A stretch of DNA of 36,181 bases from Chelativorans intermedius (GTDB taxonomy: Bacteria; Pseudomonadota; Alphaproteobacteria; Rhizobiales; Rhizobiaceae). Below are positions 1 to 8,539 of the stretch, piece after piece. The position numbers and the translations under genes were made by a program. Location: positions 1-36,181 of the forward strand of contig NZ_JAODNW010000028.1 of the NCBI RefSeq assembly GCF_025398255.1, in the 5' to 3' direction. Position 1 is the first letter of the stretch. Each line of letters opens with the position of its first letter. A model generated the notes under the pieces. That model ran no database searches. It worked only from the letters and a program-made list of their open reading frames with translations, and had not been told where the DNA came from.

Positions 1-61
1 AGCCTATCCGCCTCTCCCAACACCTTAACCGCATCAGGATCATTGGCCGCTCACAGCCCAT
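1..61. other. Left edge, no feature recognised
   Basis: These bases lie downstream of the stop codon of the GntR regulator gene. No reading frame, hairpin or repeat stands out, and a neighbouring gene may begin outside the window. Confidence 0.5.
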
Positions 62-787
62 TCATGCCATCTCCTTGTTGGTTTGCGTGTCTGCGTGGAC
101 GGTTTCGAAGAATTCCGGGCGTGCCTCGGTGATCGCGGGAAGATCGGTCAGGATCTTGCGCAGATGCCCGCGCATGGCCTGCTCGGCCGCCTGCCCGTCC
201 CGCCGGGCGATGGCCTCGGCGATTTCCGTGTGCTGGGCGACGAGCGCGCGCTTGGGAAAGTGCAGGGCGGTCAGATAGCGCACCCGGTCCATCTGCGCCT
301 TGACCTCCTCGATCACCTTCCAGGCGTAGGTCTTGCCGGCAGCCTCCGCCAGCGTGCGGTGAAAGCGCTCGTCGAGCGCGATGAAGCGCTCGGCCTCGCT
401 GTCGGCCAATGCGCGTTGGCGCTCGATCTGTGCCCTGAGCTCGCGCACCAGCGCTTCGTCAGCCGATTGGGCGACCAGCTTCACGATGTCGGCCTCGATG
501 GCTTCGCGCACGAAGCGTGCGTCCATCACCGCCGCCGGCGAAATCTTGCGCACCAGCGTGCCGCGCTGCGGGCGGACCTCCACCAGGCCATCCTCGGCGA
601 GCTTGATGAAGGCCTCGCGTACGGGCTGGCGGCTCAGGCCGTAGGCCCTGGCGACCTCGGACTCCGAAAGGCGGCTGCCCGGCGTAAGGTCGGCACCGAT
701 GATGCGCTCGCGCAGAATGCGATAGAGTTGCGGCCCGATGGGCGCCCCCTGTTCCAGCCTCCATTGCGCGCGCGTTTCGACATTCAT
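62..787 (-). CDS. GntR-family regulator, FadR/FCD subfamily (UxuR-like)
   Basis: This 241-residue protein has the two-part FadR-subfamily layout. Residues about 20-80 form a winged helix-turn-helix (LSESEVARAYGLSRQPVREA, then a wing ending near RGTLV). Residues about 85-215 form an all-helical FCD ligand domain with the usual metal-ligand pattern: Asp139, His143 (DERFHRTL), His186 (AQHTEIAEAI) and His208 (MRGHL). The start is supported by GAGG about 9 bases upstream. It is divergent from uxuA-uxuB across 167 bp, so it probably controls those genes and itself, with a hexuronate intermediate as likely effector. Family assignment is firm. The target and ligand are inferred from position only. 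A tandem 8-base repeat in its promoter region could be its binding site. Confidence 0.9.
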   Translation of the reverse strand: MNVETRAQWRLEQGAPIGPQLYRILRERIIGADLTPGSRLSESEVARAYGLSRQPVREAFIKLAEDGLVEVRPQRGTLVRKISPAAVMDARFVREAIEADIVKLVAQSADEALVRELRAQIERQRALADSEAERFIALDERFHRTLAEAAGKTYAWKVIEEVKAQMDRVRYLTALHFPKRALVAQHTEIAEAIARRDGQAAEQAMRGHLRKILTDLPAITEARPEFFETVHADTQTNKEMA

Positions 788-810
788 CGGTCATCGCCTC
801 CCACGGCCCT

Positions 811-839
811 ATGTACCTCCATACTTCCATACTAGTCAA
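811..839 (-). promoter_or_regulatory. Candidate gntR promoter containing a tandem 8-bp repeat
   Basis: On the minus strand TTGACT (839-834) is a good -35 element. A weakly matching -10 (GTACAT, 816-811) lies 17 bases further on. The spacer (818-833) consists exactly of two tandem copies of TCCATACT (plus-strand reading). A repeat sitting between -35 and -10, upstream of a GntR gene and between divergent genes, suggests autoregulation. The poor -10 box keeps confidence low. Confidence 0.35.
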
Positions 840-914
840 CAGACAAACTTCCTGCTACCCAGAAGCACTGCCGGACTGGTAGGACAGCCCGGCAGGTGGT
901 TGGCAGCTGTCAAT

Positions 915-929
915 CCCGGCATAGCCGGG
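915..929 (+). promoter_or_regulatory. Leader hairpin upstream of uxuA
   Basis: CCCGGC and GCCGGG form a perfect 6-bp stem around the loop ATA. It ends about 25 bases before the uxuA start codon and just upstream of its GGGAGA ribosome binding site. It could affect mRNA stability or translation; no T-run follows, so it is not a simple terminator. Confidence 0.3.
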
Positions 930-954
930 CACGGTGTGGAAGCAGGGAGAACCC

Positions 955-2172
955 ATGAGGCAGACATGGCGCTGGTTCGGGCCGAGGGATCTGGTCTCGG
1001 TGGATGACATGCGGCAGGCAGGCGTGGAAGGTGTCGTCACCGCCCTGCATCACGTGCCGGCCGGCGCGATCTGGACGCCCGAGGAGATTGCCAAGCGTCA
1101 GCGCGCGCTTGCGGCAATGGCCAACGGCGCCCCCTCCGGTCTTGCCTGGGAGGTGGCGGAAAGCCTGCCCGTCTCCGAAGACGTCAAGCGCCAGACCGGC
1201 GACTGGCGCACGCACATCGCCAACTACAAGACGAGCCTGAGGAATCTCGCCGCCGCAGGCATCGAGGTGGTCTGCTACAACTTCATGCCGGTGCTCGACT
1301 GGACGCGCACCGACCTGGCCTGGCGCCTTCCCCACGGTGGCACCTGCATGCGTTTCGATCTCGTCGATTTCGCCGCCTTCGACATCCACATTCTGAAACG
1401 GGCGGGGGCGGCGGAGGATTTCCCCGCCGCCGTGGCCGAGGAAGCCGCCCGCCGCTTTGCGGCGATGGACGAGGAACGCAAGCGCAGCCTTGCCCGCAAT
1501 GTCGCCTTCGGCCTGCCGGGAGCGGCCGAGAACCTGACGCTTGAGGGACTGCGCGCGCATCTCGATGCCTATGGCGCCATTTCCGCCGAGCGTCTGCGCA
1601 GCCACCTCGTCGCCTTTCTGGAGGAGGTGGTGCCGGTGGCCGAGGAGGCCGGCATCCGGCTGTGCTGCCACCCGGACGACCCGCCTTTCCCCCTGCTCGG
1701 GCTGCCGCGCATCATGTCGACCGAGGCCGACTATGCGGCGATCATGAAGGCTGTCGATTCGCCAGCCAACGGGATTACGCTCTGCTCCGGCTCCCTGGGT
1801 GCGCGGCCCGACAACGATCTGCCGGGAATGATGCGGCGGCTGGGGAGCCGCGTGCACTTCCTGCACCTTCGCAACGTCACGCGCGAGGGCCATGCCGTGG
1901 CGTCGTCTTTCTTCGAGGACGAGCATTTGCGGGGCGGCACCGATATGGTAGCTCTGATCGCCGAGGTGCTGAAGGAGGAGGCGCACCGCCGCAAGGCCGG
2001 GCGGGCGGACCATTCGATTCCCATGCGACCGGATCACGGGCAGGACATTCTCGACGATCTGAAGCGCCAGGCGCAGCCGGGCTATCCGGCGATTGGCCGC
2101 CTCAAGGGACTGGCGGAGTTGCGCGGCATCATCACCGCCCTGTCCCATCCACAATACGGGATCGGCACATGA
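955..2172 (+). CDS. uxuA: Mannonate dehydratase UxuA
   Basis: A 405-residue protein that dehydrates D-mannonate to 2-keto-3-deoxy-D-gluconate in hexuronate degradation in the cytoplasm. It reads like E. coli UxuA along its length: the N-terminus QTWRWFGPRDLVSVDDMRQA, then VVTALHHVP, VCYNFMPVLDWTRTDL, CHPDDPPFPLLGLPRI and the C-terminal IPMRPDHGQDILDDL, with His, Asp and Cys residues of the metal site in conserved blocks. The start is ATG 955, preceded by GGGAGA; a GTG at 934 is in frame but would place the ribosome binding site inside the gene. The stop overlaps the uxuB start (ATGA at 2169-2172), so the two are translationally coupled. Glucuronate isomerase (uxaC) and KDG kinase genes are not in the window. 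Confidence 0.96.
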   Translation: MRQTWRWFGPRDLVSVDDMRQAGVEGVVTALHHVPAGAIWTPEEIAKRQRALAAMANGAPSGLAWEVAESLPVSEDVKRQTGDWRTHIANYKTSLRNLAAAGIEVVCYNFMPVLDWTRTDLAWRLPHGGTCMRFDLVDFAAFDIHILKRAGAAEDFPAAVAEEAARRFAAMDEERKRSLARNVAFGLPGAAENLTLEGLRAHLDAYGAISAERLRSHLVAFLEEVVPVAEEAGIRLCCHPDDPPFPLLGLPRIMSTEADYAAIMKAVDSPANGITLCSGSLGARPDNDLPGMMRRLGSRVHFLHLRNVTREGHAVASSFFEDEHLRGGTDMVALIAEVLKEEAHRRKAGRADHSIPMRPDHGQDILDDLKRQAQPGYPAIGRLKGLAELRGIITALSHPQYGIGT

Positions 2173-3662
2173 TTGCACGGTTGTCCCTCGACACGCTCGC
2201 CCAGGTGCCGGAAACGGTGGCGCGGCCCGGCTACGAGCCGGCACGCCATGGTGCCGGCATCGTCCATATCGGCGTCGGTGCCTTTCACAGGGCGCATCAG
2301 GCCGTCTATACCGACGCCGCCCTTGCCGGGGCAGGGGGCGACTGGCGCATCGACGGCATCAGCCTGCGCAGCACGCAGATTGCCGACGCGCTCAACCCGC
2401 AGCACGGGCTTTATTCGCTCATCGAGCGGGGTGAGGAAGGGGCCTCGGCGCGCGTCGTGGGCAGCCTTCGCCGCGTCATCGCCGCCGCGCGTGACGGGCA
2501 GGCACCGCTGGCTGCCCTTGCCGCGCCCGAGACACGCATCGTCAGCCTCACCGTCACCGAAAAGGCCTACGGCATCGACCGGGCGCGCGGCTGCGCCGAC
2601 GAGGCGCATCCGGCCGTCGCCGCCGACCTTGCCGCGGCGCGCCGGCCGCAGGGCGTGCTCGGCCTTCTGTGCGAGGGGCTGCGATTGCGCAAGGAACAGG
2701 GCCTTCCGCCCTTCACCATTCTGTGCTGCGACAATCTGCCGGACAATGGCGGCCTGGTGCGCACCGGCCTTGTGGACTTCGCTGCCCGGCTCGATCCGTC
2801 ACTGGCGGATTGGATCGGCGCCGCGGTTGCCTTCCCCTCCACCATGGTCGACCGCATCACGCCCGCGCCCACGGAAGAGACCCAGGCCAAGGCGCAGCGT
2901 CTGCTCGGCCTTGCCGACCTGGCGGCGGTGGAGGCGGAACCCTTCACCCAATGGGTGGTCGAGGATCACTTCCCGACCGGCCGCCCGGCCTGGGAGCAGG
3001 GTGGCGCCATCTTCGTCGCGGATGTCGCGCCCTACGAGGCCATGAAGCTCAGAATGCTCAACGGCACCCACTCCATGATGGCCTATACGGGGTTTCTGTG
3101 CGGCCACAAATATGTGCGCGACGTCATGCGCGATGGCGCGCTGGCAAGGCTGGTGCGCCGGCATCTCAAGGCGGCGGCCGCCACGCTGGGGCCGCTCGAC
3201 GGCATCGACACGAAAGACTATGCCGATGTGCTGGCGCGGCGCTTCGCCAATCCGGCCATCGCCCACGAGACCTATCAGATCGCCATGGACGGCACCGAGA
3301 AACTGCCCCAGCGCATTGCCGCGCCCGCCCTGCACGCATTGGTGCACGGCCAGAAACTGCGCCCCTTCGCCTTCGCGGTGGCTGCCTGGATGCGCTATTG
3401 CCTGGGCCGCGGCGAGGATGGGGCGGCCTACGCCCTGCGCGACCCGCGCGAGGCGGCCATCGCTGCCGCCGTGAAGGGGGTGGAGGGGGACGCGCGCGGG
3501 ATCTGCCGGGCACTTTCCGCGCTTCCGGGGCTCTTCCCGGCCAGGCTGGTGCAGAACGCCTACTGGCAGGAGGAGGTGGAGACCGTTCTCTCGGCAATGC
3601 TGGAAAAGGGCGTGGCCGACACGGTGCGCAGGGAGGCCGAGGGGCTGCCCGCCGGCGGCTGA
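2169..3662 (+). CDS. uxuB: Fructuronate reductase UxuB (mannitol dehydrogenase family)
   Basis: A 497-residue polyol dehydrogenase of the long-chain MtlK/UxuB family. It interconverts D-fructuronate and D-mannonate with NAD(H), supplying the UxuA substrate. The Rossmann part begins near residue 24 (GIVHIGVGAFHRAHQA). The catalytic stretch is EAMKLRMLNGTHS, in which Lys, Asn and His follow the family K-x5-N-x2-H pattern. Its ATG overlaps the uxuA stop by 4 bases. Mannitol or arabitol dehydrogenase is the alternative within this family, but operon position with uxuA and a hexuronate-type GntR gene favours UxuB. It ends 8 bp before the convergent exporter gene. Confidence 0.92.
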   Translation: MIARLSLDTLAQVPETVARPGYEPARHGAGIVHIGVGAFHRAHQAVYTDAALAGAGGDWRIDGISLRSTQIADALNPQHGLYSLIERGEEGASARVVGSLRRVIAAARDGQAPLAALAAPETRIVSLTVTEKAYGIDRARGCADEAHPAVAADLAAARRPQGVLGLLCEGLRLRKEQGLPPFTILCCDNLPDNGGLVRTGLVDFAARLDPSLADWIGAAVAFPSTMVDRITPAPTEETQAKAQRLLGLADLAAVEAEPFTQWVVEDHFPTGRPAWEQGGAIFVADVAPYEAMKLRMLNGTHSMMAYTGFLCGHKYVRDVMRDGALARLVRRHLKAAAATLGPLDGIDTKDYADVLARRFANPAIAHETYQIAMDGTEKLPQRIAAPALHALVHGQKLRPFAFAVAAWMRYCLGRGEDGAAYALRDPREAAIAAAVKGVEGDARGICRALSALPGLFPARLVQNAYWQEEVETVLSAMLEKGVADTVRREAEGLPAGG

Positions 3663-3670
3663 GGCAGCGG

Positions 3671-5587
3671 CTATGTCCGCGATTCGCTTTGCGCGGATGC
3701 TTCAAGCTCCGCGTCTGGAATATCGTCGAAAGACGCATAGTTGAGGTTGTAGAGCTTGGCATAGAGCCCGCCCCGTCGCATCAGCTCGTCGTGATTGCCG
3801 GTCTCCGCCACCTGGCCGTTCTGCAGGACGATGATGCGGTCGGCGCCTCGGATGGTGGCCAGCCGATGCGCGATGACGAGGCCGGTGCGACCGCGAAGCA
3901 GCCTCACCAGCGCCTTCTGGATCAGCATTTCGGTGTAGCTGTCGATGTTGGCCGTGGCCTCGTCGAGCACCAGGATCTTGGCATCCGCCACCAGCGCGCG
4001 CGCAAAGCTCAAGAGCTGGCGCTGGCCGAGCGAGAGATTGCCGCCGCGCTCGCCGAGCGGCGCGTCATAGCCGCCCTTGAGCCGCAGGATGAAGTCGTGC
4101 GCTCCCACCGCCTTTGCCGCCTCGATCACCTCCTCGCGGCTGGCGTCCTGCCTGTGGTAGCGGATGTTCTCCAGCACCGTGCCGGTGAACAGGAAGGGTT
4201 CCTGCAACACCATGGCGATCTGTCGCCCGAGCGACTCCTGGGTGAGATCGCGCACATCGTGGCCGCCCACCAGGACCTGGCCTTCCTGCACGTCGTAGAA
4301 ACGGTGGACGAGCGCCATGGCCGAGGACTTTCCCGAGCCCGTGGGCCCGACAAGCGCCACCGTCTCGCCGGGATTGACACGGAAGGAAACATTCTTGAGC
4401 ACCGGTTGGTTCGGATTGTAGCCGAAGGTGACGTGGCGGAATTCCACCGAGCCGTCCATGTCGGGCGGCAGAACCACCGCGTCGGGTTTGTCCTTCACCT
4501 CGATCCTGACATCGAGCACCTCAATCAGCCGCTTGCCCGAGGCCATGGCACGCTGCATGACCGAATATTGCAGGGTGAGCGAGCGGATCGGGTCGAAAAA
4601 ACGCTGGATATAGAACAGGAAGGCGACCATGATTCCGACATCCAGCCGGCCGTTCAGGACCATGGACCCGCCCGCAACGATCACCACCGCCATGGCAAGC
4701 CCGGTGAGGCTGTCGACAATGGGCACCATGACCTGCGCATATTTCGCCGCTGTCAGATGCGTCTTGAGATTGGCGCGGGCCTTGTCGTCGTAGAGGGTGA
4801 AATTGACCTGCTGACGGTCCATGGACTGCACCGCCCGCACGCCGTGAATGGCCTCCGCCAGCGCGCCATTGGCCACCGAATTGGTCTCGTGGGCCGCCAT
4901 GAAGGCCGCCCGCGCCCGGGGCAGCCAGAAAATGCGTACGATGAAGAGGACCGGCATCACCGAGAGTGTGAGCAGCCCCAGACGGAAATCGAGCCACAGG
5001 AGCACGAAGACAATACCGAACAGGAGCACGATGTCGCCCACCGACAGAACCGAGGTCTCCAGAAACTCCTGCATGGAGTTCACATCGCCCTGAAGCCGCG
5101 ACATGAGCCGACCGACCTCCGTCTTGTCCATGAAGGACAGCGACACCCTCTGGAGATGGCCGAACATGGCGCGGCGAATATCGAACAGCACATTCTCCGC
5201 CATCTGGCCGACCACCGTTTCCTGAACATAGCTGGCGCCGTAATTGACGAGGATGGCGAGCGCGAAGGCGGCGACCGCCAGCAGGAGGGCAGGGCGGTCC
5301 ACGCCGCCGGGCGTCATGCCGTGGTCGATGGCATAGCGGATGATGAGCGGGATCAGGAGCTGCGTGGCGGTAAAGACCAGAACCGCGGCCACGGAAACGA
5401 TCACCTTCGCCCGATAGGGGCGCACGAAGGCCCAGATGCGCTTGACGACATTCTTGTCGAAGGCGCGGCCGAACATCTCCTCCTCGATGCGATGCGAGCC
5501 GACAACGGCGCGCGGCGGGCGCTGCCCGTCGCCGCCCGTCTCGCCGCGTTCGGCTTCCGTTTCGGCTGCGCTGCTGTCGGCCATCAC
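3671..5587 (-). CDS. ABC exporter half-transporter, subunit with intact Walker B
   Basis: A 638-residue fusion of a six-helix type IV exporter domain (helices about 60-340) and an ATPase domain (about 380-620). Walker A is GPTGSGKS (414-421) and Walker B is ILVLDEA with the catalytic Glu543. The signature is LSLGQ (518-522), a departure from LSGGQ, and the H-loop is IAHRLAT. A roughly 45-residue charged N-terminal tail precedes the first helix. Its start overlaps the stop of the partner gene by 4 bases (5584-5587), so the two are co-translated. With the partner it should form a heterodimeric multidrug- or lipid-type exporter of the TM287/288 and BmrCD kind. The substrate cannot be told from sequence. 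Either of the first two ATG codons may be used. Confidence 0.92.
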   Translation of the reverse strand: MMADSSAAETEAERGETGGDGQRPPRAVVGSHRIEEEMFGRAFDKNVVKRIWAFVRPYRAKVIVSVAAVLVFTATQLLIPLIIRYAIDHGMTPGGVDRPALLLAVAAFALAILVNYGASYVQETVVGQMAENVLFDIRRAMFGHLQRVSLSFMDKTEVGRLMSRLQGDVNSMQEFLETSVLSVGDIVLLFGIVFVLLWLDFRLGLLTLSVMPVLFIVRIFWLPRARAAFMAAHETNSVANGALAEAIHGVRAVQSMDRQQVNFTLYDDKARANLKTHLTAAKYAQVMVPIVDSLTGLAMAVVIVAGGSMVLNGRLDVGIMVAFLFYIQRFFDPIRSLTLQYSVMQRAMASGKRLIEVLDVRIEVKDKPDAVVLPPDMDGSVEFRHVTFGYNPNQPVLKNVSFRVNPGETVALVGPTGSGKSSAMALVHRFYDVQEGQVLVGGHDVRDLTQESLGRQIAMVLQEPFLFTGTVLENIRYHRQDASREEVIEAAKAVGAHDFILRLKGGYDAPLGERGGNLSLGQRQLLSFARALVADAKILVLDEATANIDSYTEMLIQKALVRLLRGRTGLVIAHRLATIRGADRIIVLQNGQVAETGNHDELMRRGGLYAKLYNLNYASFDDIPDAELEASAQSESRT

Positions 5588-7500
5588 GTTCCGCCTTCCG
5601 TCTCTTCCAGCATCTCGTCGCCGGGCCGGACCTGCAGGTCGTAGAGCGCCTTGTAGCGCCCGCCGAGGGCGAGGAGCTCCTCATGGGTGCCGCGCTCGAC
5701 GATGGCGCCGCCCTCCACGAACAGGATCTGATCGGCATGCATCAGCGAGCTGAGCCTGTGGGCGATGACGATCGTCACCCTGTCCCCGGCAAAGCGCCGC
5801 ATGGCCGAACGGATGCGCTGCTCCGTCGCCGCGTCGATGGCCGCGGTGGAATCGTCGAAGACGATGACAGAGGGACGCAGCATCAGGGTGCGGGCAATGG
5901 AAAGGCGCTGGCGCTGACCGCCCGAAAGGGAGACGCCGCGCTCTCCCACCACCGTGCCATAGCCGGCCGGCAGGCCGAGCACATAATTGTGAAGCTGCGC
6001 ATACTCGCTGGCGCGTGCGATGCGCCGTTCCTTCGCCCACGGGTCGCCATAGGCGATGTTGTTCTCGATGGTGGTGGTGAACAGGAAGGAATCCTGCTGA
6101 ACGACGGCGACCGCCCTGCGCAGCGAGGCTAGCGTCGCCTTGCGGATGTCCTGCCCGTCGATGCGGATGGCACCGTCGGTCACGTCGTAGAAGCGGGGAA
6201 TGAGATGGGCGATCGTCGACTTGCCGGAGCCTGGCGGACCGACAATGCCGATGGTCTGGCCCTTCCTCGCCTCGAAGCTCACATTCCGCAGGATCGGCCT
6301 GTCCGGCGCATCCGGGTAGGAAAAGGACACATTCTCGAAAGTCAGCGTGCCATCCCCGATCTCGAGGGGCCTGGCATCCGGCGCGTCCTTGATGGCGATT
6401 TCGAGATCGAGCAGGCCGAACAGCCTCGCCCCGCAGGTGGAGGCGCGGGCAAAGGCGTTGACCATCATGCCGAGCTGGCGCACCGGCATCTGCAGGATGG
6501 TCATGAAGGTGAGAAAGGTGGTGAGCGTGCCGACGCTGATCTCTCCAGCCGTCACCTTGCCACCTCCCACCCACAGCACCAGCCCCATGGCGAGGAAGAA
6601 GGAAAAGGTCATGGCCGAGGTGTTGCGCACGCGGATGCCGACACGTTCATGCGCCAGCGCGAGCGCGTTCTTCGAGGCGCGGTCGAACTTGGCCATCTCG
6701 TGGGCCTGAGCGGCGAAGGCGCGTACCACGCGAATGCCGCCGAGATTTTCCTCCATGACGCGGGAGAGCACCGAAAGCCGCTCCTGCAGCTCCAGCCAGG
6801 TGGCGCGCAGCCTGAGCCGCGTGACGGCCGAGCGCCAGCCGACGAAGGGAACGAAGCTGAGCGCAAGCAGGCCGAGTACAAGATCGGTGGACAGAAGAAG
6901 ATAGGCGCCGATGCCGATCAGCATGCACAGCAGGACGGCGCGCACCAGGGCCGTCGAAAAATACATGCGCACACCTTCCAGGTCGAGCATGCCGATGGTG
7001 ATGAGATCTCCCGAGTGCACCTGGTCGTGGAAGGAAAAGGAAAGGCGCTGGATCTTCTCGTAGCAGGCAAGCCTGAGCTCGTAGCCGATGTGGTGTCCCA
7101 CGGCTTCGGCAAAATAGTTCTGCAGCATGGTGAAGAGGCCGCGCAGCGTGCTGACGGCAAGCAGCAGAAGCGCCGACAGCCACAACGCCTCCTGCGCGGC
7201 AGCCCCCGCCGCCCCGCCACCCATGACGCTCTGCGTCTGATCCACCGCCTGGCCCAGAAGCCGGGGGATCATCAGCTGCAGGGTGGCGGCAATGACGGTC
7301 GAACCGATGGCGAGGCTCACCTGCCAGGGATGGCGGAGATTCATGCGGGTGATGCGAAGAAGGACGCTGAGGCCCTGGCCCCAGCCGGCCGCCTCCACAT
7401 GCGCGAACGAATTCCGCGGCTTCGTCGCGTTGCCGATGGCATTGCTGCTCAAGGTGCTATCCAGACTGAATGCGCCCCTGCGGGCGCCGGCGGGCCGCAC
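5584..7500 (-). CDS. ABC exporter half-transporter, subunit with degenerate Walker B
   Basis: A 638-residue partner of the downstream exporter gene, with a membrane domain (about 55-350) fused to an ATPase domain. Walker A is GPPGSGKS (421-428), the signature is canonical LSGGQ (525-529) and the H-loop has His581. Walker B reads VIVFDD, so Asp550 stands where the catalytic Glu normally is. Paired with the LSLGQ of the other subunit this makes one degenerate and one competent ATP site, as in known heterodimeric exporters. The listed start is a GTG at 7500 without a convincing ribosome binding site. A TTG 16 codons later is an alternative. A candidate promoter lies at 7531-7559. Confidence 0.9.
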   Translation of the reverse strand: MRPAGARRGAFSLDSTLSSNAIGNATKPRNSFAHVEAAGWGQGLSVLLRITRMNLRHPWQVSLAIGSTVIAATLQLMIPRLLGQAVDQTQSVMGGGAAGAAAQEALWLSALLLLAVSTLRGLFTMLQNYFAEAVGHHIGYELRLACYEKIQRLSFSFHDQVHSGDLITIGMLDLEGVRMYFSTALVRAVLLCMLIGIGAYLLLSTDLVLGLLALSFVPFVGWRSAVTRLRLRATWLELQERLSVLSRVMEENLGGIRVVRAFAAQAHEMAKFDRASKNALALAHERVGIRVRNTSAMTFSFFLAMGLVLWVGGGKVTAGEISVGTLTTFLTFMTILQMPVRQLGMMVNAFARASTCGARLFGLLDLEIAIKDAPDARPLEIGDGTLTFENVSFSYPDAPDRPILRNVSFEARKGQTIGIVGPPGSGKSTIAHLIPRFYDVTDGAIRIDGQDIRKATLASLRRAVAVVQQDSFLFTTTIENNIAYGDPWAKERRIARASEYAQLHNYVLGLPAGYGTVVGERGVSLSGGQRQRLSIARTLMLRPSVIVFDDSTAAIDAATEQRIRSAMRRFAGDRVTIVIAHRLSSLMHADQILFVEGGAIVERGTHEELLALGGRYKALYDLQVRPGDEMLEETEGGT

Positions 7501-7530
7501 GACTCGCCGCTGACGATCAATTTGCCGGCA

Positions 7531-7559
7531 ATTAGTGCCTAAAAGGGCAGCAAGTTCAA
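7531..7559 (-). promoter_or_regulatory. Candidate promoter of the ABC exporter pair
   Basis: On the minus strand TTGAAC (7559-7554) and ACTAAT (7536-7531) are separated by exactly 17 bases. It lies in the 96-bp gap after the ribokinase gene and would start transcription about 24 bases before the GTG start. This suggests the exporter pair is not only read from the sugar operon upstream. Confidence 0.35.
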
Positions 7560-7596
7560 GGCCACCGGGTGCGAAGTCACAGGCGCGCCCCCGGCG

Positions 7597-8535
7597 TCAG
7601 CTCCTTTCCTGCCGCGCAAGCAGCGCGTCGACCTCGGCAAGTGTCGGCATGGAAGGCGCGGTACCGGGGCGGGTGACGGAAATGCCGGCGACCGCACAGC
7701 CGAAGCGAACCGCCTGCGCAGGCGCCAGCCCGCGCGCCAGCGCTGCGGCAAAACCGCCGTTGAAGGCATCGCCGGCACCGGTCGTTTCCACCACCGGGCC
7801 GGCGTCGAAGGCCGGCAGGTGCCGGCTCTCGCCTTTCCCCAGCAGGAAGGCGCCGCGCTCGCCGAGCGTAATCACCGCCGCCCCGACACCCTTTTCGAGA
7901 AGCGTCCGCGCTGCGCGCTGCGCATCCTCGACAGAGGCGACGGCGATGCCCGTCAGCGCTTCGGCCTCGGTCTCGTTGGGGGTGATGTAGTCGCACAGGC
8001 CGAAGATCTCCGCCGGAAGCTCCGTCGCGGGCGCCGGGTTGAGCACCGTCGTCACGCCGGCCTCGCGGGCAATGGCCAATCCCCGCATCGCCGCCGCGAC
8101 GGGCTGTTCGAGCTGCGTGACGAACACGCCGGCGGAGCGGATGAGGTCGGCCCGGGCGTCGACATCCTCCGGCGAGATGAGCATTGCCGCACCTGGACAG
8201 ACAATGATCGCGTTGTCGCCGCTTGCCTCCTCCACGAAGATGTAGGCCGCGCCCGTATAGCTCTCGGGCGTCTCGACGACGGCCGGCTCCACGCCCGCCT
8301 CCCGCCACGTGGCAAGCGCCATGTCGGCGAAGGGATCGCGCCCCAGCCGCGTGATGAAGCTGACCCGCGCACCGAGCCTTGCGGCGGCCACCGCCTGGTT
8401 CGAGCCCTTGCCGCCCGGCCCCAGCTTGAAGGCGCTGCCGAGCAGGGTCTCGCCCATGCGCGGCTGGCGGGCGGCGCGATAGGCCGTGTCGGCGACAAAG
8501 ACGCCGAGAATGACGACCGGCTTTCCCTCCCGCAT
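7597..8535 (-). CDS. rbsK: Ribokinase (PfkB family)
   Basis: A 312-residue sugar kinase that most likely phosphorylates D-ribose to ribose 5-phosphate with ATP. Ribokinase landmarks are present: GGKGSNQAVAAARLGA at 41-56, NPAPA at 166-170, TPNETE near 185-190, and the anion-hole/catalytic motif TTGAGDAFNGG at 251-261, with the catalytic base Asp256. The chosen ATG at 8535 matches the family N-terminus and has GAGGAC within the end of the preceding gene. It follows the FucU/RbsD-family gene by 4 bp, an arrangement typical of rbsD-rbsK. Another pentose or deoxysugar could be the true substrate, because the neighbouring mutarotase resembles FucU more than RbsD. Confidence 0.88.
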   Translation of the reverse strand: MREGKPVVILGVFVADTAYRAARQPRMGETLLGSAFKLGPGGKGSNQAVAAARLGARVSFITRLGRDPFADMALATWREAGVEPAVVETPESYTGAAYIFVEEASGDNAIIVCPGAAMLISPEDVDARADLIRSAGVFVTQLEQPVAAAMRGLAIAREAGVTTVLNPAPATELPAEIFGLCDYITPNETEAEALTGIAVASVEDAQRAARTLLEKGVGAAVITLGERGAFLLGKGESRHLPAFDAGPVVETTGAGDAFNGGFAAALARGLAPAQAVRFGCAVAGISVTRPGTAPSMPTLAEVDALLARQERS

Positions 8536-8539
8536 GGGG

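Noticed and set aside
3676-3697. TCCGCG/CGCGGA hairpin at the uxuB-exporter convergence
   Set aside because: Six base pairs with a 10-base loop inside the exporter coding sequence and no T-run, so it is not convincing as a terminator.
2669-5644. A 991-codon plus-strand open frame antisense to the ABC exporter gene
   Set aside because: It runs antisense to a well-supported ABC transporter and through uxuB in another frame. It is a by-product of high GC content.
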